A DNA stretch of 64,000 nucleotides, from assembly GCF_001429245.1 (NCBI RefSeq), contig NZ_LMJE01000011.1:52349-116348 (forward strand), given 5' to 3'. Source of the DNA: Rhizobium sp. Root274. Lineage in GTDB: Bacteria > Pseudomonadota > Alphaproteobacteria > Rhizobiales > Rhizobiaceae. Position numbers and translations under genes: made by a program. The notes below the pieces were generated by a model that saw only the letters and a program-made list of their open reading frames with translations, ran no database searches and was not told the DNA's origin. This document shows positions 7,659 to 19,233 of this stretch, piece after piece. The first letter of the stretch is position 1. Each line of letters begins with the position of its first letter.

Positions 7659-10600
7659 GTGGCCGTCCCTCATTTTTCCGTCAGCGTCGTCGCTCGTGGC
7701 TCCGGTCGCAGCGCGGTCCTGTCGGCGGCCTACCGCCACTGCGCCAAAATGGAGTTCGAGCGCGAGGCGCGGACAATCGACTACACGCGCAAGCAGGGAT
7801 TGCTGCATGACGAGTTCGTCATCCCCGCCGATGCGCCGGTGTGGCTGCGCTCGATGGTCTCGAACCGTTCGGTCTCCGGCGCCTCCGAGGCCTTCTGGAA
7901 CACAGTCGAAGATTTCGAGAAGCGCTCCGATGCGCAACTCGCCAAGGACGTCACCATTGCACTCCCGATCGAACTGACGGCCGAGCAGAACATCGCGCTC
8001 GTGCGGGATTTCGTCGAGCAGCACATCACGTCGAAGGGCATGGTGGCGGACTGGGTCTATCACGACGCACCGGGCAATCCGCATATTCATCTGATGACAA
8101 CCTTGCGGCCGCTGACCGAGGACGGTTTCGGCGCCAAGAAGGTCGCGGTGCTTGGACCCGACGGCAATCCGATCCGCAATGACGCCGGCAAAATCGTCTA
8201 TGAGCTCTGGGCCGGAAGCATCGACGATTTCAACGCGTTTCGCGATGGCTGGTTCGCCTGCCAGAACGGGCATCTGGCGCTCGCCGGCCTCGACCTTCGC
8301 GTCGATGGCCGCTCCTTCGAGAAGCAAGGGATCGATCTCGAACCGACCATCCATCTGGGTGTCGGCACGAAGGCGATCGAGCGAAAATCCGACGTTGCTT
8401 CAAAGCCGATCGAGCTCGAGCGCCTCGAATTGCAGGACGCGCGAAGGGCCGAGAATGCGAGACGGATCGAGCGGAGCCCCAAACTCGTCCTGGACCTGAT
8501 CACGCGCGAAAAGAGCGTGTTCGACGAGCGTGACGTGGCGAAGATCCTGTACCGCTACATTGATGATCCGGCGCTGTTCCAAAGCCTGATGGTCCGGATC
8601 ATCCTCCACCCCGAGACTTTCCGCCTCGAGCGCGAGCGAATCGACCTTGCCAGCGGTATCCGAGTGCCGGTCAGGTACACGACGCGCGAGATGATCCGGC
8701 TCGAAGCCGAGATGGCCAATCGCGCCATCTGGCTCTCGCAACGGTCGTCACATGGAGTGCGGGAAGCGGTGCTAGCCGCGACCTTCAAGCGACATGAGCG
8801 TCTGTCGGACGAGCAGAAAACGGCGATCGAGCATGTGGCGGGACCAGAACGGATCGCCGCCGTGATCGGCCGCGCCGGCGCCGGCAAGACGACGATGATG
8901 AAGGCGGCGCGCGAGGCCTGGGAAGCGGCCGGCTATCGGGTCGTCGGTGCAGCACTTGCCGGCAAGGCGGCCGAGGGCCTGGAGCGGGAAGCGGGCATCG
9001 TCTCGCGCACGCTGTCGTCCTGGGAGCTCCGCTGGAACCAGGGCCGCGATCAGCTCGATAACAAGACGGTGTTCGTGCTGGACGAAGCCGGCATGGTGTC
9101 GTCGCGGCAGATGGCGCTGTTCGTCGAAGCGGTGACGAAGGCCGGCGCCAAGCTCGTTCTCGTCGGCGATCCCGAGCAGCTCCAACCGATCGAGGCAGGT
9201 GCCGCCTTCCGCGCGATTGCCGATCGCATCGGCTATGCAGAACTCGAGACCATCTATCGCCAGCGCCAGCAATGGATGCGCGATGCCTCGCTCGATCTGG
9301 CGCGGGGCAAAGTCGGCCAGGCGGTCGATGCCTACCGCGCCCACGGCAAGGTCATAGGCTCGGACCTGAAGGCAGACGCGGTCGACAACCTGATCGCCGC
9401 CTGGGACCGCGATTACGATCCGGCGAAGACGTCGCTCATCCTTGCTCACCTGCGCCGCGACGTCCGAATGCTGAACCAGATGGCGCGCATCAAGCTCATC
9501 GAACGTGGGATTCTCGCTGAGGGGGCGATGTTCAAGACGGCCGATGGCGATCGCAATTTCGCCGTTGGCGACCAGATCGTGTTCCTGAAAAACGAGGGAT
9601 CGCTCGGCGTCAAGAACGGCATGCTGGCCAAGGTGATCGAGGTGGGACCGGGACGCATCACCGCGTTGATCGGGGAGGGCGAGAATGCCCGCCAGGTGCT
9701 GGTCGAACAGCGCTTCTATAACGACCTCGATCATGGCTATGCCACGACCATCCACAAGAGCCAGGGCGCGACCGTCGACCGGGTGAAAGTGCTCGCCTCG
9801 CTCTCGCTGGACCGCCATCTCACCTATGTGGCCATGACCCGCCATCGTGAGGACCTGGCCGTCTATTACGGCCGCCGGTCCTTCGCCAAGAACGGTGGGC
9901 TGATCCCAATCCTGTCGCGGAGGAACGCGAAGGAAACGACGCTCGATTACGAGAAGGGCGCCTTCTATCGCCAGGCGCTTCGATTTGCCGAAGCGCGCGG
10001 ACTGCATCTCGCCCGCGTCGCCCGAACCCTCCTTCGCGATCGGCTGGATTGGGTCGTCAGTCAAAAGCAAAAACTCTCCGATCTCGGCGCCCGCCTTGCG
10101 GCCGTTGCCGGCAAGCTCGGGCTAGTCCGCGGCGCCGCGCAGTCCCCAACCCAGAACAACACCAAGGAGGCAAAGCCGATGGTCTCGGGCATCACAACCT
10201 TCGCCAAATCGGTCGACCAGGCGATCGAGGACAAGGTCGCCGCCGATCCCGGATTGAAAAAACAATGGGAGGAGGTCTCGACGCGCTTCCATCTCGTCTA
10301 TGCCCAGCCGGAAAGCGCGTTCGAGGCAATCAATGTTGACGCGATGTTGAAGGACGACAGCGTTGCGAAATCGACCTTGGCCAAGATCGGATCCAACCCC
10401 GAACAATTCGGGGCGCTGAAGGGCAAGACCGGGATGCTTGCCGGCCGCGCCGACAAACAGGAGCGCGAAAAGGCGCTGACCAACGCACCCGCGCTGGCCC
10501 GCAACTTGGAGCGCTATCTGCGCCAGCGGGCGGAGGCGGAACGCAAGTTCGAGGTCGAGGAACGTGCTGTCCGCTTGAAGGTCTCGATCGACATTCCGGC

Positions 10601-10970
10601 GCTGTCGCCCAACGCAAAACAAACATTGGAACGCGTTCGCGATGCGATCGACCGGAACGACCTGCCCGCCGGTATCGAATATGCGCTTGCCGACAAAATG
10701 GTGAAGGCGGAACTGGAGGGTTTCGCAAAGGCCGTAGCGGAGCGTTTCGGTGAGCGGACCTTCCTGTCGCTTGCTGCGAAGGATCCGAATGGACAGACCT
10801 TCAACACCGTCACCGCGGGGATGACGCCCGGGCAGAAGGCGGAGGTGCAGTCCGCATGGAATTTAATGCGGACCGCGCAGCAGCTCGCCGCGCATGAGCG
10901 CACGACGGAGGCGCTGAAGCAGGCGGAAACCATGCGCCAGACGAAGAGCCAGGGGCTCTCTCTCAAATGA
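7659..10970 (+). CDS. traA: TraA relaxase/helicase
   Basis: 1103 residues. The N-terminal MobA/MobL relaxase domain (about 1-230) contains the HUH motif [10 protein letters not shown] with His142 and His144. The following RecD-like SF1 helicase has Walker [10 protein letters not shown] with Lys at about 410, a VLDEAGM Walker B, and GDPEQLQPI. The C-terminal region is largely helical. The GTG at 7659 is the conserved start ([14 protein letters not shown]). The protein nicks oriT 80-110 bp upstream, remains on the 5' end, and unwinds the strand for transfer. Its stop overlaps the traF ATG. Confidence 0.97.
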   Translation: MAVPHFSVSVVARGSGRSAVLSAAYRHCAKMEFEREARTIDYTRKQGLLHDEFVIPADAPVWLRSMVSNRSVSGASEAFWNTVEDFEKRSDAQLAKDVTIALPIELTAEQNIALVRDFVEQHITSKGMVADWVYHDAPGNPHIHLMTTLRPLTEDGFGAKKVAVLGPDGNPIRNDAGKIVYELWAGSIDDFNAFRDGWFACQNGHLALAGLDLRVDGRSFEKQGIDLEPTIHLGVGTKAIERKSDVASKPIELERLELQDARRAENARRIERSPKLVLDLITREKSVFDERDVAKILYRYIDDPALFQSLMVRIILHPETFRLERERIDLASGIRVPVRYTTREMIRLEAEMANRAIWLSQRSSHGVREAVLAATFKRHERLSDEQKTAIEHVAGPERIAAVIGRAGAGKTTMMKAAREAWEAAGYRVVGAALAGKAAEGLEREAGIVSRTLSSWELRWNQGRDQLDNKTVFVLDEAGMVSSRQMALFVEAVTKAGAKLVLVGDPEQLQPIEAGAAFRAIADRIGYAELETIYRQRQQWMRDASLDLARGKVGQAVDAYRAHGKVIGSDLKADAVDNLIAAWDRDYDPAKTSLILAHLRRDVRMLNQMARIKLIERGILAEGAMFKTADGDRNFAVGDQIVFLKNEGSLGVKNGMLAKVIEVGPGRITALIGEGENARQVLVEQRFYNDLDHGYATTIHKSQGATVDRVKVLASLSLDRHLTYVAMTRHREDLAVYYGRRSFAKNGGLIPILSRRNAKETTLDYEKGAFYRQALRFAEARGLHLARVARTLLRDRLDWVVSQKQKLSDLGARLAAVAGKLGLVRGAAQSPTQNNTKEAKPMVSGITTFAKSVDQAIEDKVAADPGLKKQWEEVSTRFHLVYAQPESAFEAINVDAMLKDDSVAKSTLAKIGSNPEQFGALKGKTGMLAGRADKQEREKALTNAPALARNLERYLRQRAEAERKFEVEERAVRLKVSIDIPALSPNAKQTLERVRDAIDRNDLPAGIEYALADKMVKAELEGFAKAVAERFGERTFLSLAAKDPNGQTFNTVTAGMTPGQKAEVQSAWNLMRTAQQLAAHERTTEALKQAETMRQTKSQGLSLK

Positions 10971-11533
10971 CGACATCGGTGGCTAAGCATTGGGTGGGAC
11001 GCTCTCAAAGGGCATATGCAGTCGTGCTGGTGGCCTTGGCGGCATCCATCGTTGGCGGCGGTGTTGCTGCGGCAACCGTCAGCGGCTTTCGCATCAACAT
11101 GACACCCAGTGAACCTCTCGGTCTCTGGCGCATCGTCGCGCTCGATCGTATGGCATCGGTGGGCGATCTCGTCTTCATTTGCCCGCCGCAAACGGCGGCA
11201 ATGCGAGAGGCGAGAGAGCGTGGTTATCTCCGCTCCGGAACGTGTCCGGGCGGCGTCGCGCCGCTCATCAAGACGGTCATCGCCATCCCCGGCCAGAGTG
11301 TCGAAATCAGCACCCACGTGACGGTCGACGGGCGAGAGATTCCCTTTTCCAAGCTGGCACAGTGGGACGGCAAGGGTCGGCCGATGAAACCGTTCCCTGG
11401 CGTCGTCGTGCCGGCGGGAAGCCTCTTCCTCCACTCACCATTCGCTGGCTCCTATGACTCCCGCTACTTCGGTCCCCTGCCCGCATCCGGCATCCTCGGC
11501 CTGGCGCAAGAGGTGCTCACCTATGCGCCATGA
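10967..11533 (+). CDS. traF: TraF conjugal-pilin maturation protease
   Basis: 188 residues, signal-peptidase S26-like. One N-terminal membrane segment (about 15-38) is followed by a periplasmic domain with [12 protein letters not shown] carrying the expected catalytic Ser, [10 protein letters not shown], and the later Lys-containing region [11 protein letters not shown]. In RP4 and Ti systems TraF cyclises or processes the TrbC pilin, and TrbC is present here. The ATG overlaps the traA stop, and traF overlaps traB by 11 bases. Confidence 0.93.
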   Translation: MTTSVAKHWVGRSQRAYAVVLVALAASIVGGGVAAATVSGFRINMTPSEPLGLWRIVALDRMASVGDLVFICPPQTAAMREARERGYLRSGTCPGGVAPLIKTVIAIPGQSVEISTHVTVDGREIPFSKLAQWDGKGRPMKPFPGVVVPAGSLFLHSPFAGSYDSRYFGPLPASGILGLAQEVLTYAP

Positions 11534-12686
11534 CAAGGTCCGGGCGACGCTGTTGATCGCAACATCCATCGTCGCCGGAACGCTTGCGTGGAGTGGCCAC
11601 GTCCTTCTTCTTCCGGTCGCGTTCACATTTCCGGTCCTCTGGGCCTTTGCGCCAACGAGACTGACCGCCGCGTTTGTCGCGGCCGGCTATTTCCTCGCGG
11701 CGTCACGCGGTCTGCCGCACGGAGTTGCGACCTTCTATTCGTCGGATCTGTGGCCGGGATTGCTGCTCTGGCTCAGCGCATCTCTCGGGTTTGTCGGCGT
11801 TCACGCGCTACTCTGGACGAGATGCGAACCGGCGCGGCCATTTCGCTATCTCGCTGCAGTCTTGCTCATGGCCATTCCGCCCTTCGGCATCACCGGCTGG
11901 GCGCATCCGATCACGGCCGCGGGGGCGCTTTTTCCGGGATGGGGATGGTGGGGGCTCGTTGCCGCGACAGCCGGTCTCATGGGCCTCGTAACCCGCATGT
12001 GGCCAACTGTCGCGATTGTCCTCGTAGGCTTTTGGGTCTGGTCCGCCGCAACCTGGGACGAACCGAAACTACCGGAATCCTGGCAGGGGGTCGACCTCGA
12101 AATGGGCGCATCGCTGGGTCGCGACTCCAGCATTGGGCGCCACCGCGATCTGATCGCCACGGTGAAGGATCGAGCATCGGGCGAACCTTTCACCATTGTT
12201 CTTCCCGAGAGCGCGCTCGGCTTCTGGACACCAACCGTCGATCGGCTCTGGGTGCGAGCACTGACGGGAACTGACGCCACCGTCATCGCCGGTGCTGCGG
12301 TCGTCGATGCAGGCGGATACGATAATGTGCTCATCGCCATCTCGGCCGCCGGCGCCCAAATCGTCTACCGTGAGCGGATGCCGGTCCCAGGTTCGATGTG
12401 GCAGCCTTGGCGCTCCGTGCTTGGGGCAAGCGGCGGCGCGCGGGCGCACTTCTTCGAAAACCCCATCGCGACCGTTGCCGACAGTCGGATCGCATCGCTG
12501 ATCTGCTACGAGCAGCTGATCGTCTGGCCCGTTCTCCAATCCATGCTCCACGATCCGGACGTCATCGTCGCCGTCGGCAACGGCTGGTGGACCAGGGGGA
12601 CATCCATCGTCGCCATCCAACGCGCCAGCATTGAAGCCTGGGCGCGCCTGTTCGCCAAACCGCTCGTCCTTTCCTTCAACACCTGA
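11523..12686 (+). CDS. traB: TraB conjugal transfer protein
   Basis: 387 residues. The N-terminal half is hydrophobic with about six membrane segments. The C-terminal half is a nitrilase/apolipoprotein-N-acyltransferase-like domain ([24 protein letters not shown]). TraB of Ti plasmids has this same Lnt-like architecture, and its loss lowers transfer efficiency. I chose the ATG at 11523 over an earlier in-frame start because the conserved hydrophobic N-terminus begins there. It is part of traA-traF-traB-traH. Confidence 0.92.
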   Translation: MRHDKVRATLLIATSIVAGTLAWSGHVLLLPVAFTFPVLWAFAPTRLTAAFVAAGYFLAASRGLPHGVATFYSSDLWPGLLLWLSASLGFVGVHALLWTRCEPARPFRYLAAVLLMAIPPFGITGWAHPITAAGALFPGWGWWGLVAATAGLMGLVTRMWPTVAIVLVGFWVWSAATWDEPKLPESWQGVDLEMGASLGRDSSIGRHRDLIATVKDRASGEPFTIVLPESALGFWTPTVDRLWVRALTGTDATVIAGAAVVDAGGYDNVLIAISAAGAQIVYRERMPVPGSMWQPWRSVLGASGGARAHFFENPIATVADSRIASLICYEQLIVWPVLQSMLHDPDVIVAVGNGWWTRGTSIVAIQRASIEAWARLFAKPLVLSFNT

Positions 12687-12703
12687 ATGCCAAGGAGCCC
12701 CTC

Positions 12704-13318
12704 ATGCTCGATGCTGCCCTGATCCAACGATGCGCGGACCCCTCGCTGAAACCGGCGATCGTCGAGCAGTTCGTGTCCGCCGCGGGCTCGAACGATCCGC
12801 TTGCCGTCACGGTCAAATCGGGTGGCCGATTGGTCCTCATCCCGAAAGCGACGACGCCGGACGAGGCGATGGCGATCGTCCGGCAATATGTCGGCCAGGC
12901 CGTGATTCGTGTCGGCCTGACGCAGTTTCCGGCCGGCGTCGGCGTCAAGGATGCGGCCGATCTGAAGCCCGATCTGGTCGATGCTTGCGAAAACCTCCGC
13001 AAGGGTACGGCCATGTTTGCCAAGGTGCTGAGGATTGTTGCCAAGTGGTACGGCAATCCGAAGGGCGATGACGTCTTTCCGCAGATTTTCGAGGATGCCG
13101 TCTACGCCTGGAAGACCGGCGAGTTCGAGGGCGTGAGCGTCTTCCAGGCAGACGATCCCGGAAAAAGCGTCACGATCGACAACACGTTGCCTGCCGACCA
13201 GGACAAGGCCAGCGTGGACCTACCGCCTGCGGATACAGACGCTGAAAGCGGCGAGAAAAGCGAGAACGTTGGCTCAGCGGAGATGCGGATCGACCTGTCG
13301 CGGATCGGCGGAAAATGA
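12704..13318 (+). CDS. traH: TraH conjugal transfer protein
   Basis: A 204-residue soluble protein (MLDAALIQRCADPSLKPAIVEQF...), the last gene of the traAFBH operon, with an AAGGAG site 17 bases after traB. Size and start match TraH of rhizobial plasmids. The biochemical role is unknown. The C-terminal 60 residues are acidic, Ser/Asp-rich and probably disordered. Downstream genes are on the opposite strand, so the operon ends here. Confidence 0.9.
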   Translation: MLDAALIQRCADPSLKPAIVEQFVSAAGSNDPLAVTVKSGGRLVLIPKATTPDEAMAIVRQYVGQAVIRVGLTQFPAGVGVKDAADLKPDLVDACENLRKGTAMFAKVLRIVAKWYGNPKGDDVFPQIFEDAVYAWKTGEFEGVSVFQADDPGKSVTIDNTLPADQDKASVDLPPADTDAESGEKSENVGSAEMRIDLSRIGGK

Positions 13319-13335
13319 TCTTCTCGGGAACGCCA

Positions 13336-13720
13336 CTATGCCTCCGGAAGCGAATAGCGCGTGAGGACGGCATCTTCGCCATCGAGGGTCACTTCGATGA
13401 CTTCGTTGACCATATCCTGCGTGTCCGCCAAATCCTGCAGTATGAGGGCAAACAATTCTCGCTGCTGCGCAGGAAGCACCTGCGGGACAATGATCACCGA
13501 TCACCAGGCCCGCATGCAATTCCTCTTTCGCGTACAGCTTCCGGAAGTCGCGGGCATTGTTGGTTACGAACGTAAGATCCTCCTCGATGATCCGAGGCAT
13601 CAGATCCCAGTCGGTTTCGCCGCTCAGTTCGAGCTAATTCACATGGAAGCAATCGTGGCCGTGCGCTTGCGCCACGGCCACGAGAGACGTGTGAAGGCAT
13701 TCATCGATAAGAAATTTCAC
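13336..13720 (-). pseudogene. Broken DUF5615-like PIN toxin gene
   Basis: Read on the - strand, this starts at a GTG overlapping the antitoxin stop (GTGA) and gives VKFLIDECLHTSLVAVAQAHGHDCFHVN, an in-frame TAG, then LELSGETDWDLM...NNARDFRKLYAKEELHAGLVI. After a one-base shift it continues as IIVPQVLPAQQRELFALIL...LTRYSLPEA with a stop at 13336-13338. The FLIDECL start and NNARDF motif are typical of DUF5615-type PIN-like toxins. The premature TAG sits where I would expect Trp. The 385-base length fits a single inserted base. The toxin is thus inactive unless recoding occurs. Confidence 0.8.
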
Positions 13721-14349
13721 GAGGTCGAGCCAGAGAGTTTGGAGACGTTCTCGTTCCGGAGGCTCAGGCGCTTCACGGATTTCACCTTCAGGCCCTGCTC
13801 CGAAAGCTTCCGCGGACGTCCCCTGGCGGGATGGGCCGCAACCCAGATCTCGGCAAGTTCCACCATGCGCTCGGTGAGCGAAGGATAGCCCTCGACGATT
13901 TCCGCCGTGCTTGCGCCCTGCGCCTTCATCGCGGCAATAGTCCGCACAGGAACACGGGTTCGCTTGAACACCGGCTCGCCGCCCGCGACACCCTTCACGC
14001 TCTCAATCATTTTCTCGGCTTCTCGAAGCGCCTCGGCCCGCGCGGCCAGTTGCTCCCGTGCCCGCGCGACGTCGATAATGAGATAGTCGTCTGCTCTCAC
14101 GGTTTCGGCATCGGGGTTCTGGTCGATCGTATCGAACAAGCGTTTGCGGCGCTCGGCAGACAAGATCGATCCGACGCCATACCAGAGCTTCAACCGAAGC
14201 AGATCCTCATCGGTGAGCGCTCGACCCTTGCTACCAACGAGATGAGTCTCGATGATGCGCTTGTCGATCGCATTGTGCACCGACTTCACAGCGATCTCGC
14301 TGACAGCCGCCGCCTCGGCGGGCGTGTATCCGTGTGATGTGCTGGCCAT
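13717..14349 (-). CDS. DUF433 antitoxin-like DNA-binding protein
   Basis: 210 residues. The N-terminus looks like a MerR-type or HTH region (YTPAEAAAVSEIAVKSVHNAID), and the C-terminal DUF433 domain is GGEPVFKRTRVPVRTIAAMKAQGASTAEIVEGYPSLT. DUF433 proteins pair with DUF5615 toxins, and here the toxin gene follows with overlapping stop/start. I chose the ATG at 14349, seven bases after AAGGAG. The antitoxin is intact while the toxin is broken. A perfect inverted repeat just upstream suggests autoregulation. Confidence 0.87.
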   Translation of the reverse strand: MASTSHGYTPAEAAAVSEIAVKSVHNAIDKRIIETHLVGSKGRALTDEDLLRLKLWYGVGSILSAERRKRLFDTIDQNPDAETVRADDYLIIDVARAREQLAARAEALREAEKMIESVKGVAGGEPVFKRTRVPVRTIAAMKAQGASTAEIVEGYPSLTERMVELAEIWVAAHPARGRPRKLSEQGLKVKSVKRLSLRNENVSKLSGSTS

Positions 14350-14353
14350 AATC

Positions 14354-14371
14354 ATTCTCCTTGTGGAGAAT
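14354..14371 (-). promoter_or_regulatory. Putative operator of the DUF433 antitoxin
   Basis: Perfect inverted repeat ATTCTCC-TTGT-GGAGAAT that overlaps the ribosome-binding region of the antitoxin gene and adjoins an AT-rich TATATAAT stretch that could be its -10. An autorepressor site is the natural reading, but it could also be an mRNA hairpin. Confidence 0.45.
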
Positions 14372-14506
14372 ATATAATGCAGCCCGCCGTTCGAGTAAAG
14401 CCTTGACCCATGCTCGATCTCAGTGGTCGAGCTGTGCCGACCGATCGATGCACATCGCCTCACAAGGGAAAACGAGCCCGAGTCGACCATGGGCGCAATT
14501 TGCGGA

Positions 14507-14719
14507 TCAGTTCGATTTGGTCACAAGCTCGGCAGGTTCGACACCCAGCGCTTCGGAAATCTGGCCAAGGACCGTGAGGGTCGCAGACATCTCGGCGCGC
14601 TCGATGGCACCGATATGGCGCATGCTCAGGCCCGTGCGGTGCGCCAGTTCCTCCTGCGTCAGTTTCTTGCCATGACGTATTCGACGCAAATTGACCGCCA
14701 TGACCTCGTTGAGATCCAT
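14507..14719 (-). CDS. XRE-family transcriptional regulator
   Basis: A 70-residue single-domain Cro/C1-type HTH protein: VNLRRIRHGKKLTQEELAHRTGLSMRHIGAIERAEMS... . There is no ligand domain. It has a tandem palindromic operator candidate directly upstream, typical of an autorepressor. It lies between the toxin-antitoxin remnant and traM and could influence either. Its target is unknown. Confidence 0.9.
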   Translation of the reverse strand: MDLNEVMAVNLRRIRHGKKLTQEELAHRTGLSMRHIGAIERAEMSATLTVLGQISEALGVEPAELVTKSN

Positions 14720-14740
14720 GACGTGAGCGGAACCTGAATC

Positions 14741-14770
14741 GGAACTATTGTTCTAGGAACTATAGTTCCT
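14741..14770. promoter_or_regulatory. Tandem palindromic operator upstream of the XRE gene
   Basis: Two adjacent dyads: GGAACTATTGTTC (14741-14753, imperfect) and AGGAACTATAGTTCCT (14755-14770, perfect 16 bp). They lie 22-50 bp upstream of the XRE start, inside the XRE-traM intergenic region. Two helically phased half-turn sites are the usual arrangement for a small Cro-like repressor. Confidence 0.65.
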
Positions 14771-14917
14771 ATTCGACATGACTTATGATAATGGGCGGCA
14801 ATCGCTCTTCGACTGACGTGCAATATTGGTCGTATGATAGTGTGTAGCGCGGGCCGTGCGGTGCGGCACCAGAGCATCGTTTCAAGTGGTGAGGGAATGG
14901 GTTTCGAGGAAAAACGA

Positions 14918-16328
<1,411 letters not shown>

Positions 16329-16550
16329 TCACTTGGCGTCGATACGCGCCCGCTCGGATCTGACGGCTTTGATGATACGCCAGTTTATTCCCGGTTCGCG
16401 TAGCATCTGGACATCGTCCATGTCGTCGAAATCCGAAAGCCGGGTGAAAAACGCCTTTCGAAGGCGCGAGACGAACTGCTTCGGCAAGGCGGTGTTTTCG
16501 AAAAGGTCCGGGTCGTCATCCGGCAAATCGCCAAAATCCAATTCTGTCAT
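16329..16550 (-). CDS. 73-residue conserved protein downstream of trbI
   Basis: A small acidic protein starting MTELDFGDLPDDDPDLFEN, with an amphipathic middle (FVSRLRKAFFTRLSDFDDMDDVQML) and a basic end. It is not a known Trb subunit. It lies about 100 bp after trbI on the same strand and may be the last gene of the trb operon. Function unknown; the acidic N-terminal tail is the only notable feature. Confidence 0.65.
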   Translation of the reverse strand: MTELDFGDLPDDDPDLFENTALPKQFVSRLRKAFFTRLSDFDDMDDVQMLREPGINWRIIKAVRSERARIDAK

Positions 16551-16648
16551 CGTCTATCCTTATCTGGCGTTGAACAGGACCATCCGGCACCATTTCTACA
16601 GCCAGCGCAACTCGCAGATTTGCACCTCCTGCGGACTTGGCTCTTCCG

Positions 16649-17950
16649 TTAGTTTTGGCGGTAAGCTGACGGAAAAATGATGTCCTGGTCGACGAGCACA
16701 TTGAACTTGTAGCCGGGCCGGATCTGGATTGTCGGCTGTACATTCAGATTCTTCGAGATCGTCTGCTCGGCGACGCGGCCGAAGCTTTCCGCAAAATTCC
16801 GTCTGGCAGCATCGGACGCCGTGTCCTGTGTCGCAAGCATCGAACTCTCCGGCATCGACATGTCGATTCCGGTTCCGATCAACGCAACGAGTGCTGCCGA
16901 ACCCCAGGTGCGCCAGAGATGGCGATCGACCTTGTCCTTGAAGCCGCCATAGCCTTCGGCATCCGTACCGGCCATGCCGCCGATCTGCAGAGTCGATCCA
17001 TTTGGAAAGATGAGGTCGGTCCAGACGACGAGGACACGCTCCTGGCCGAACGACACCTTGGAGTCGTAACGGCCGAACAGCTTTGAGCCCTGCGGGATCA
17101 GCAACCGGTAACCGGTGGCGCTGTCATAGACGTTCTGGCTGACTTGGGCGGTGATCCGTCCCGGAAGGTCGGAATTGAGACCGGTGATCAAGGTGGCGGG
17201 AATGACCGAACCGCGCTTCAGCTCGTAGGGCGACATCTGCGGCACGACCTTGTTCGGTAGATAGCCGAGGTCCTTGATGTCCTGGTTGAAGAAGTCCTCC
17301 TTCGAGGTCTGGGCGTTGGGATCGACGTTCTGCCCCATCAGGCCTGATTTCATGGCAGCAGCATAGAGGTCCGAGGCATTGTTGGCTGCCGCAGTCGTGG
17401 TCTGCCGGTTCGCGTCCGTGGAATTGTTGGCGGCCTTCTCGACATCGGAAATATCCACCTTCAACGGCGAGTCCAGGGCGGTGGCCCGCGCCTGCAGCCG
17501 CGCCATCCGCTGGCGCTGGGCCTCGCGGATATACTGCTCATCCTGCTCACGCTTCAGGCGGGCTTTCCATTCCTCTTCGGATTCGAGCCTCGGCCGCCGT
17601 TCTTCCCTCTCGGTCGGCCGGCGGTCGACAACAGGAGTTTCCTTCTCGACCTTCTGCTCGACGGCAGGCGTTGGCTGAAACGCTTCGCGCTCAACCGGCT
17701 CGCCGATAATGCCGTCGGTGACGCCGCGCTTGAGCTGGTCACCGAAGTTGGTTGCCGGTGAATTCGAAGCACTGTCGATGTCATTGCCGCGATTGAACGG
17801 CAGCCCGCGCCACGACAGTCCGATCACGACCACGCCGACGAACAGCGCGATGATGACGATGGCGATGATGATCGGCAGCCGATTGAGGCGGCGCATGCCC
17901 TTCTGATCGTCGGCCTGGTTGGAGGCGCCGAGCTGGAGAGATTGAACCAT
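16649..17950 (-). CDS. trbI: TrbI mating-pair formation protein (VirB10-like)
   Basis: 433 residues with one N-terminal membrane segment (about 25-45), a long Pro/Glu/Arg-rich periplasmic linker (about 50-220), and a C-terminal VirB10/TrbI beta-barrel domain (LKRGSVIPATLITGLNSDLPG, RLLIPQGSKLFGRY). It spans the envelope and links the ATPases with the outer-membrane complex of the Trb channel. It is the last named gene of the traI-trb operon and follows trbH by 12 bases. Confidence 0.95.
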   Translation of the reverse strand: MVQSLQLGASNQADDQKGMRRLNRLPIIIAIVIIALFVGVVVIGLSWRGLPFNRGNDIDSASNSPATNFGDQLKRGVTDGIIGEPVEREAFQPTPAVEQKVEKETPVVDRRPTEREERRPRLESEEEWKARLKREQDEQYIREAQRQRMARLQARATALDSPLKVDISDVEKAANNSTDANRQTTTAAANNASDLYAAAMKSGLMGQNVDPNAQTSKEDFFNQDIKDLGYLPNKVVPQMSPYELKRGSVIPATLITGLNSDLPGRITAQVSQNVYDSATGYRLLIPQGSKLFGRYDSKVSFGQERVLVVWTDLIFPNGSTLQIGGMAGTDAEGYGGFKDKVDRHLWRTWGSAALVALIGTGIDMSMPESSMLATQDTASDAARRNFAESFGRVAEQTISKNLNVQPTIQIRPGYKFNVLVDQDIIFPSAYRQN

Positions 17951-17962
17951 ACCCGCTTCCCC

Positions 17963-18400
17963 TCAGTTGCGCTGCATGATCGAGAGCGGGCTTGCCGGCA
18001 TGGCGCCGGCAGCCGTTGCGGCGTAGGCTCGGCCAAGGGCGATCGAGGGGGTCGAGAGCCGTGCAAGCACCTGACCGTCGGCGCCGTCGATCGAATAGGC
18101 GAGTTCGACCGGTTTGACGCCTTTGCCGACCTTGCCGTCGGTGATGACCGTATAGCCCCATCCTTTCAGCGCCGCCTCGAGCGCCGCCCCGAAGTCGGAG
18201 GAGTCCTTGTCCATTTTGAGCGTCGTCGTGTCTGCCGGACCGATCTGCTCGGCGAGCCGGCTCGCCATGTCGCCGGCAATGGCGCTTGCGGCGGGGCCGG
18301 TGACGGCAACCGGGGTGGAACTGGTGGTCAATCCGTCCTCGGCCGTTTGGCAGCCAGAAAGCAGCGTGGCGGTGATGATGATCACGAGAAGCTTGCTCAT
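17963..18400 (-). CDS. trbH: TrbH lipoprotein
   Basis: 145 residues with a lipoprotein signal peptide, LLSGC lipobox with Cys at position 17. Length and place between trbG and trbI match TrbH. It is predicted to sit in the outer or inner membrane leaflet as a VirB7-like accessory of the TrbG-TrbI core. Three bases separate it from trbG. Confidence 0.92.
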   Translation of the reverse strand: MSKLLVIIITATLLSGCQTAEDGLTTSSTPVAVTGPAASAIAGDMASRLAEQIGPADTTTLKMDKDSSDFGAALEAALKGWGYTVITDGKVGKGVKPVELAYSIDGADGQVLARLSTPSIALGRAYAATAAGAMPASPLSIMQRN

Positions 18401-18403
18401 GGT

Positions 18404-19216
18404 TCAGCCTCCCCGCCGGATGGTGATTTTCTGCTGGCGCCAGCCGACGCCGGAGACGAGGATCGCCTTGTCGACCGCATAGTCGATGATCATCATGTCG
18501 TTCTTCATCCGGTAGTTGACGATGCGGTTCTGGCCGCCAGAGACGACGAAGAGCACCGGTGCATCCTGGCTCGAGACCGATTTTGAGAATTGAATGTAGG
18601 TTTTGACACCATCCGAATAGACCCGCTTCGGTTTCCAGGACGCGCTCCCGCTGACGGAGTATGAGAAGTTCAGTTTGTCGGGCGCCGTGCCGGGAATGCC
18701 GCCGCTCTCTAGCCGGGAATTGATATCGGCGAGCTTGGTCGAGACGTCCTCGCGATACTCGAAGCCGACGCGCGCCATATAATGGCTCGGATGGGACTTG
18801 AGCTGGATGTGGTAGGTACGCCGCGACGTGGTGACCACCATCGAGGTGACAAGACCGGGTTCCGACGGCTTGACGATCAGATGTATCGCCTGGCCGCCCG
18901 TGGCGCCCGAGGTCGCAGGCTCGACCTTCCAACGCACAGTGTCCCCAACCAAGACGTCCCGGACGATTTCTCCTCCCTGCAATTCGATATCGCAGACTTG
19001 CAGCGGCGAGCAGACGACAGATGGTTGGGTTTCGCCGAAGAGGAAGATGACCTTGCCGTCGGGACCGGTCGTGACCAGGCCTGATGTGCCGCGCCACTTC
19101 CTCGAAATGTTCGTGCCCTTCACCTCGTTGTTCGTCATGCTCTGCGCCTCAGCGCCACTCGCGAGAACGAGTCCGGCCAGGCAGCCGGCGGCCGCGATCA
19201 ATCCTGTTCTTTGCAT
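18404..19216 (-). CDS. trbG: TrbG mating-pair formation protein (VirB9-like)
   Basis: 270 residues with a cleavable signal peptide ending near SGAEAQS. The VirB9/TrbG domain has [16 protein letters not shown] near the N-terminus and the C-terminal beta domain [15 protein letters not shown]. It forms the outer-membrane ring of the transfer channel with TrbH and TrbI. It is located between trbF and trbH in the operon. Confidence 0.95.
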   Translation of the reverse strand: MQRTGLIAAAGCLAGLVLASGAEAQSMTNNEVKGTNISRKWRGTSGLVTTGPDGKVIFLFGETQPSVVCSPLQVCDIELQGGEIVRDVLVGDTVRWKVEPATSGATGGQAIHLIVKPSEPGLVTSMVVTTSRRTYHIQLKSHPSHYMARVGFEYREDVSTKLADINSRLESGGIPGTAPDKLNFSYSVSGSASWKPKRVYSDGVKTYIQFSKSVSSQDAPVLFVVSGGQNRIVNYRMKNDMMIIDYAVDKAILVSGVGWRQQKITIRRGG

Positions 19217-19233
19217 TGAAAAATCCCCTGCCC

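Noticed and set aside
8772..10070. 432-codon - strand frame inside traA
   Set aside because: Antisense shadow of the helicase domain. The sense strand encodes conserved motifs throughout.
13274..13600. 108-codon - strand frame as an independent gene
   Set aside because: It is the middle part of the broken DUF5615-like toxin, read out of frame after the insertion.
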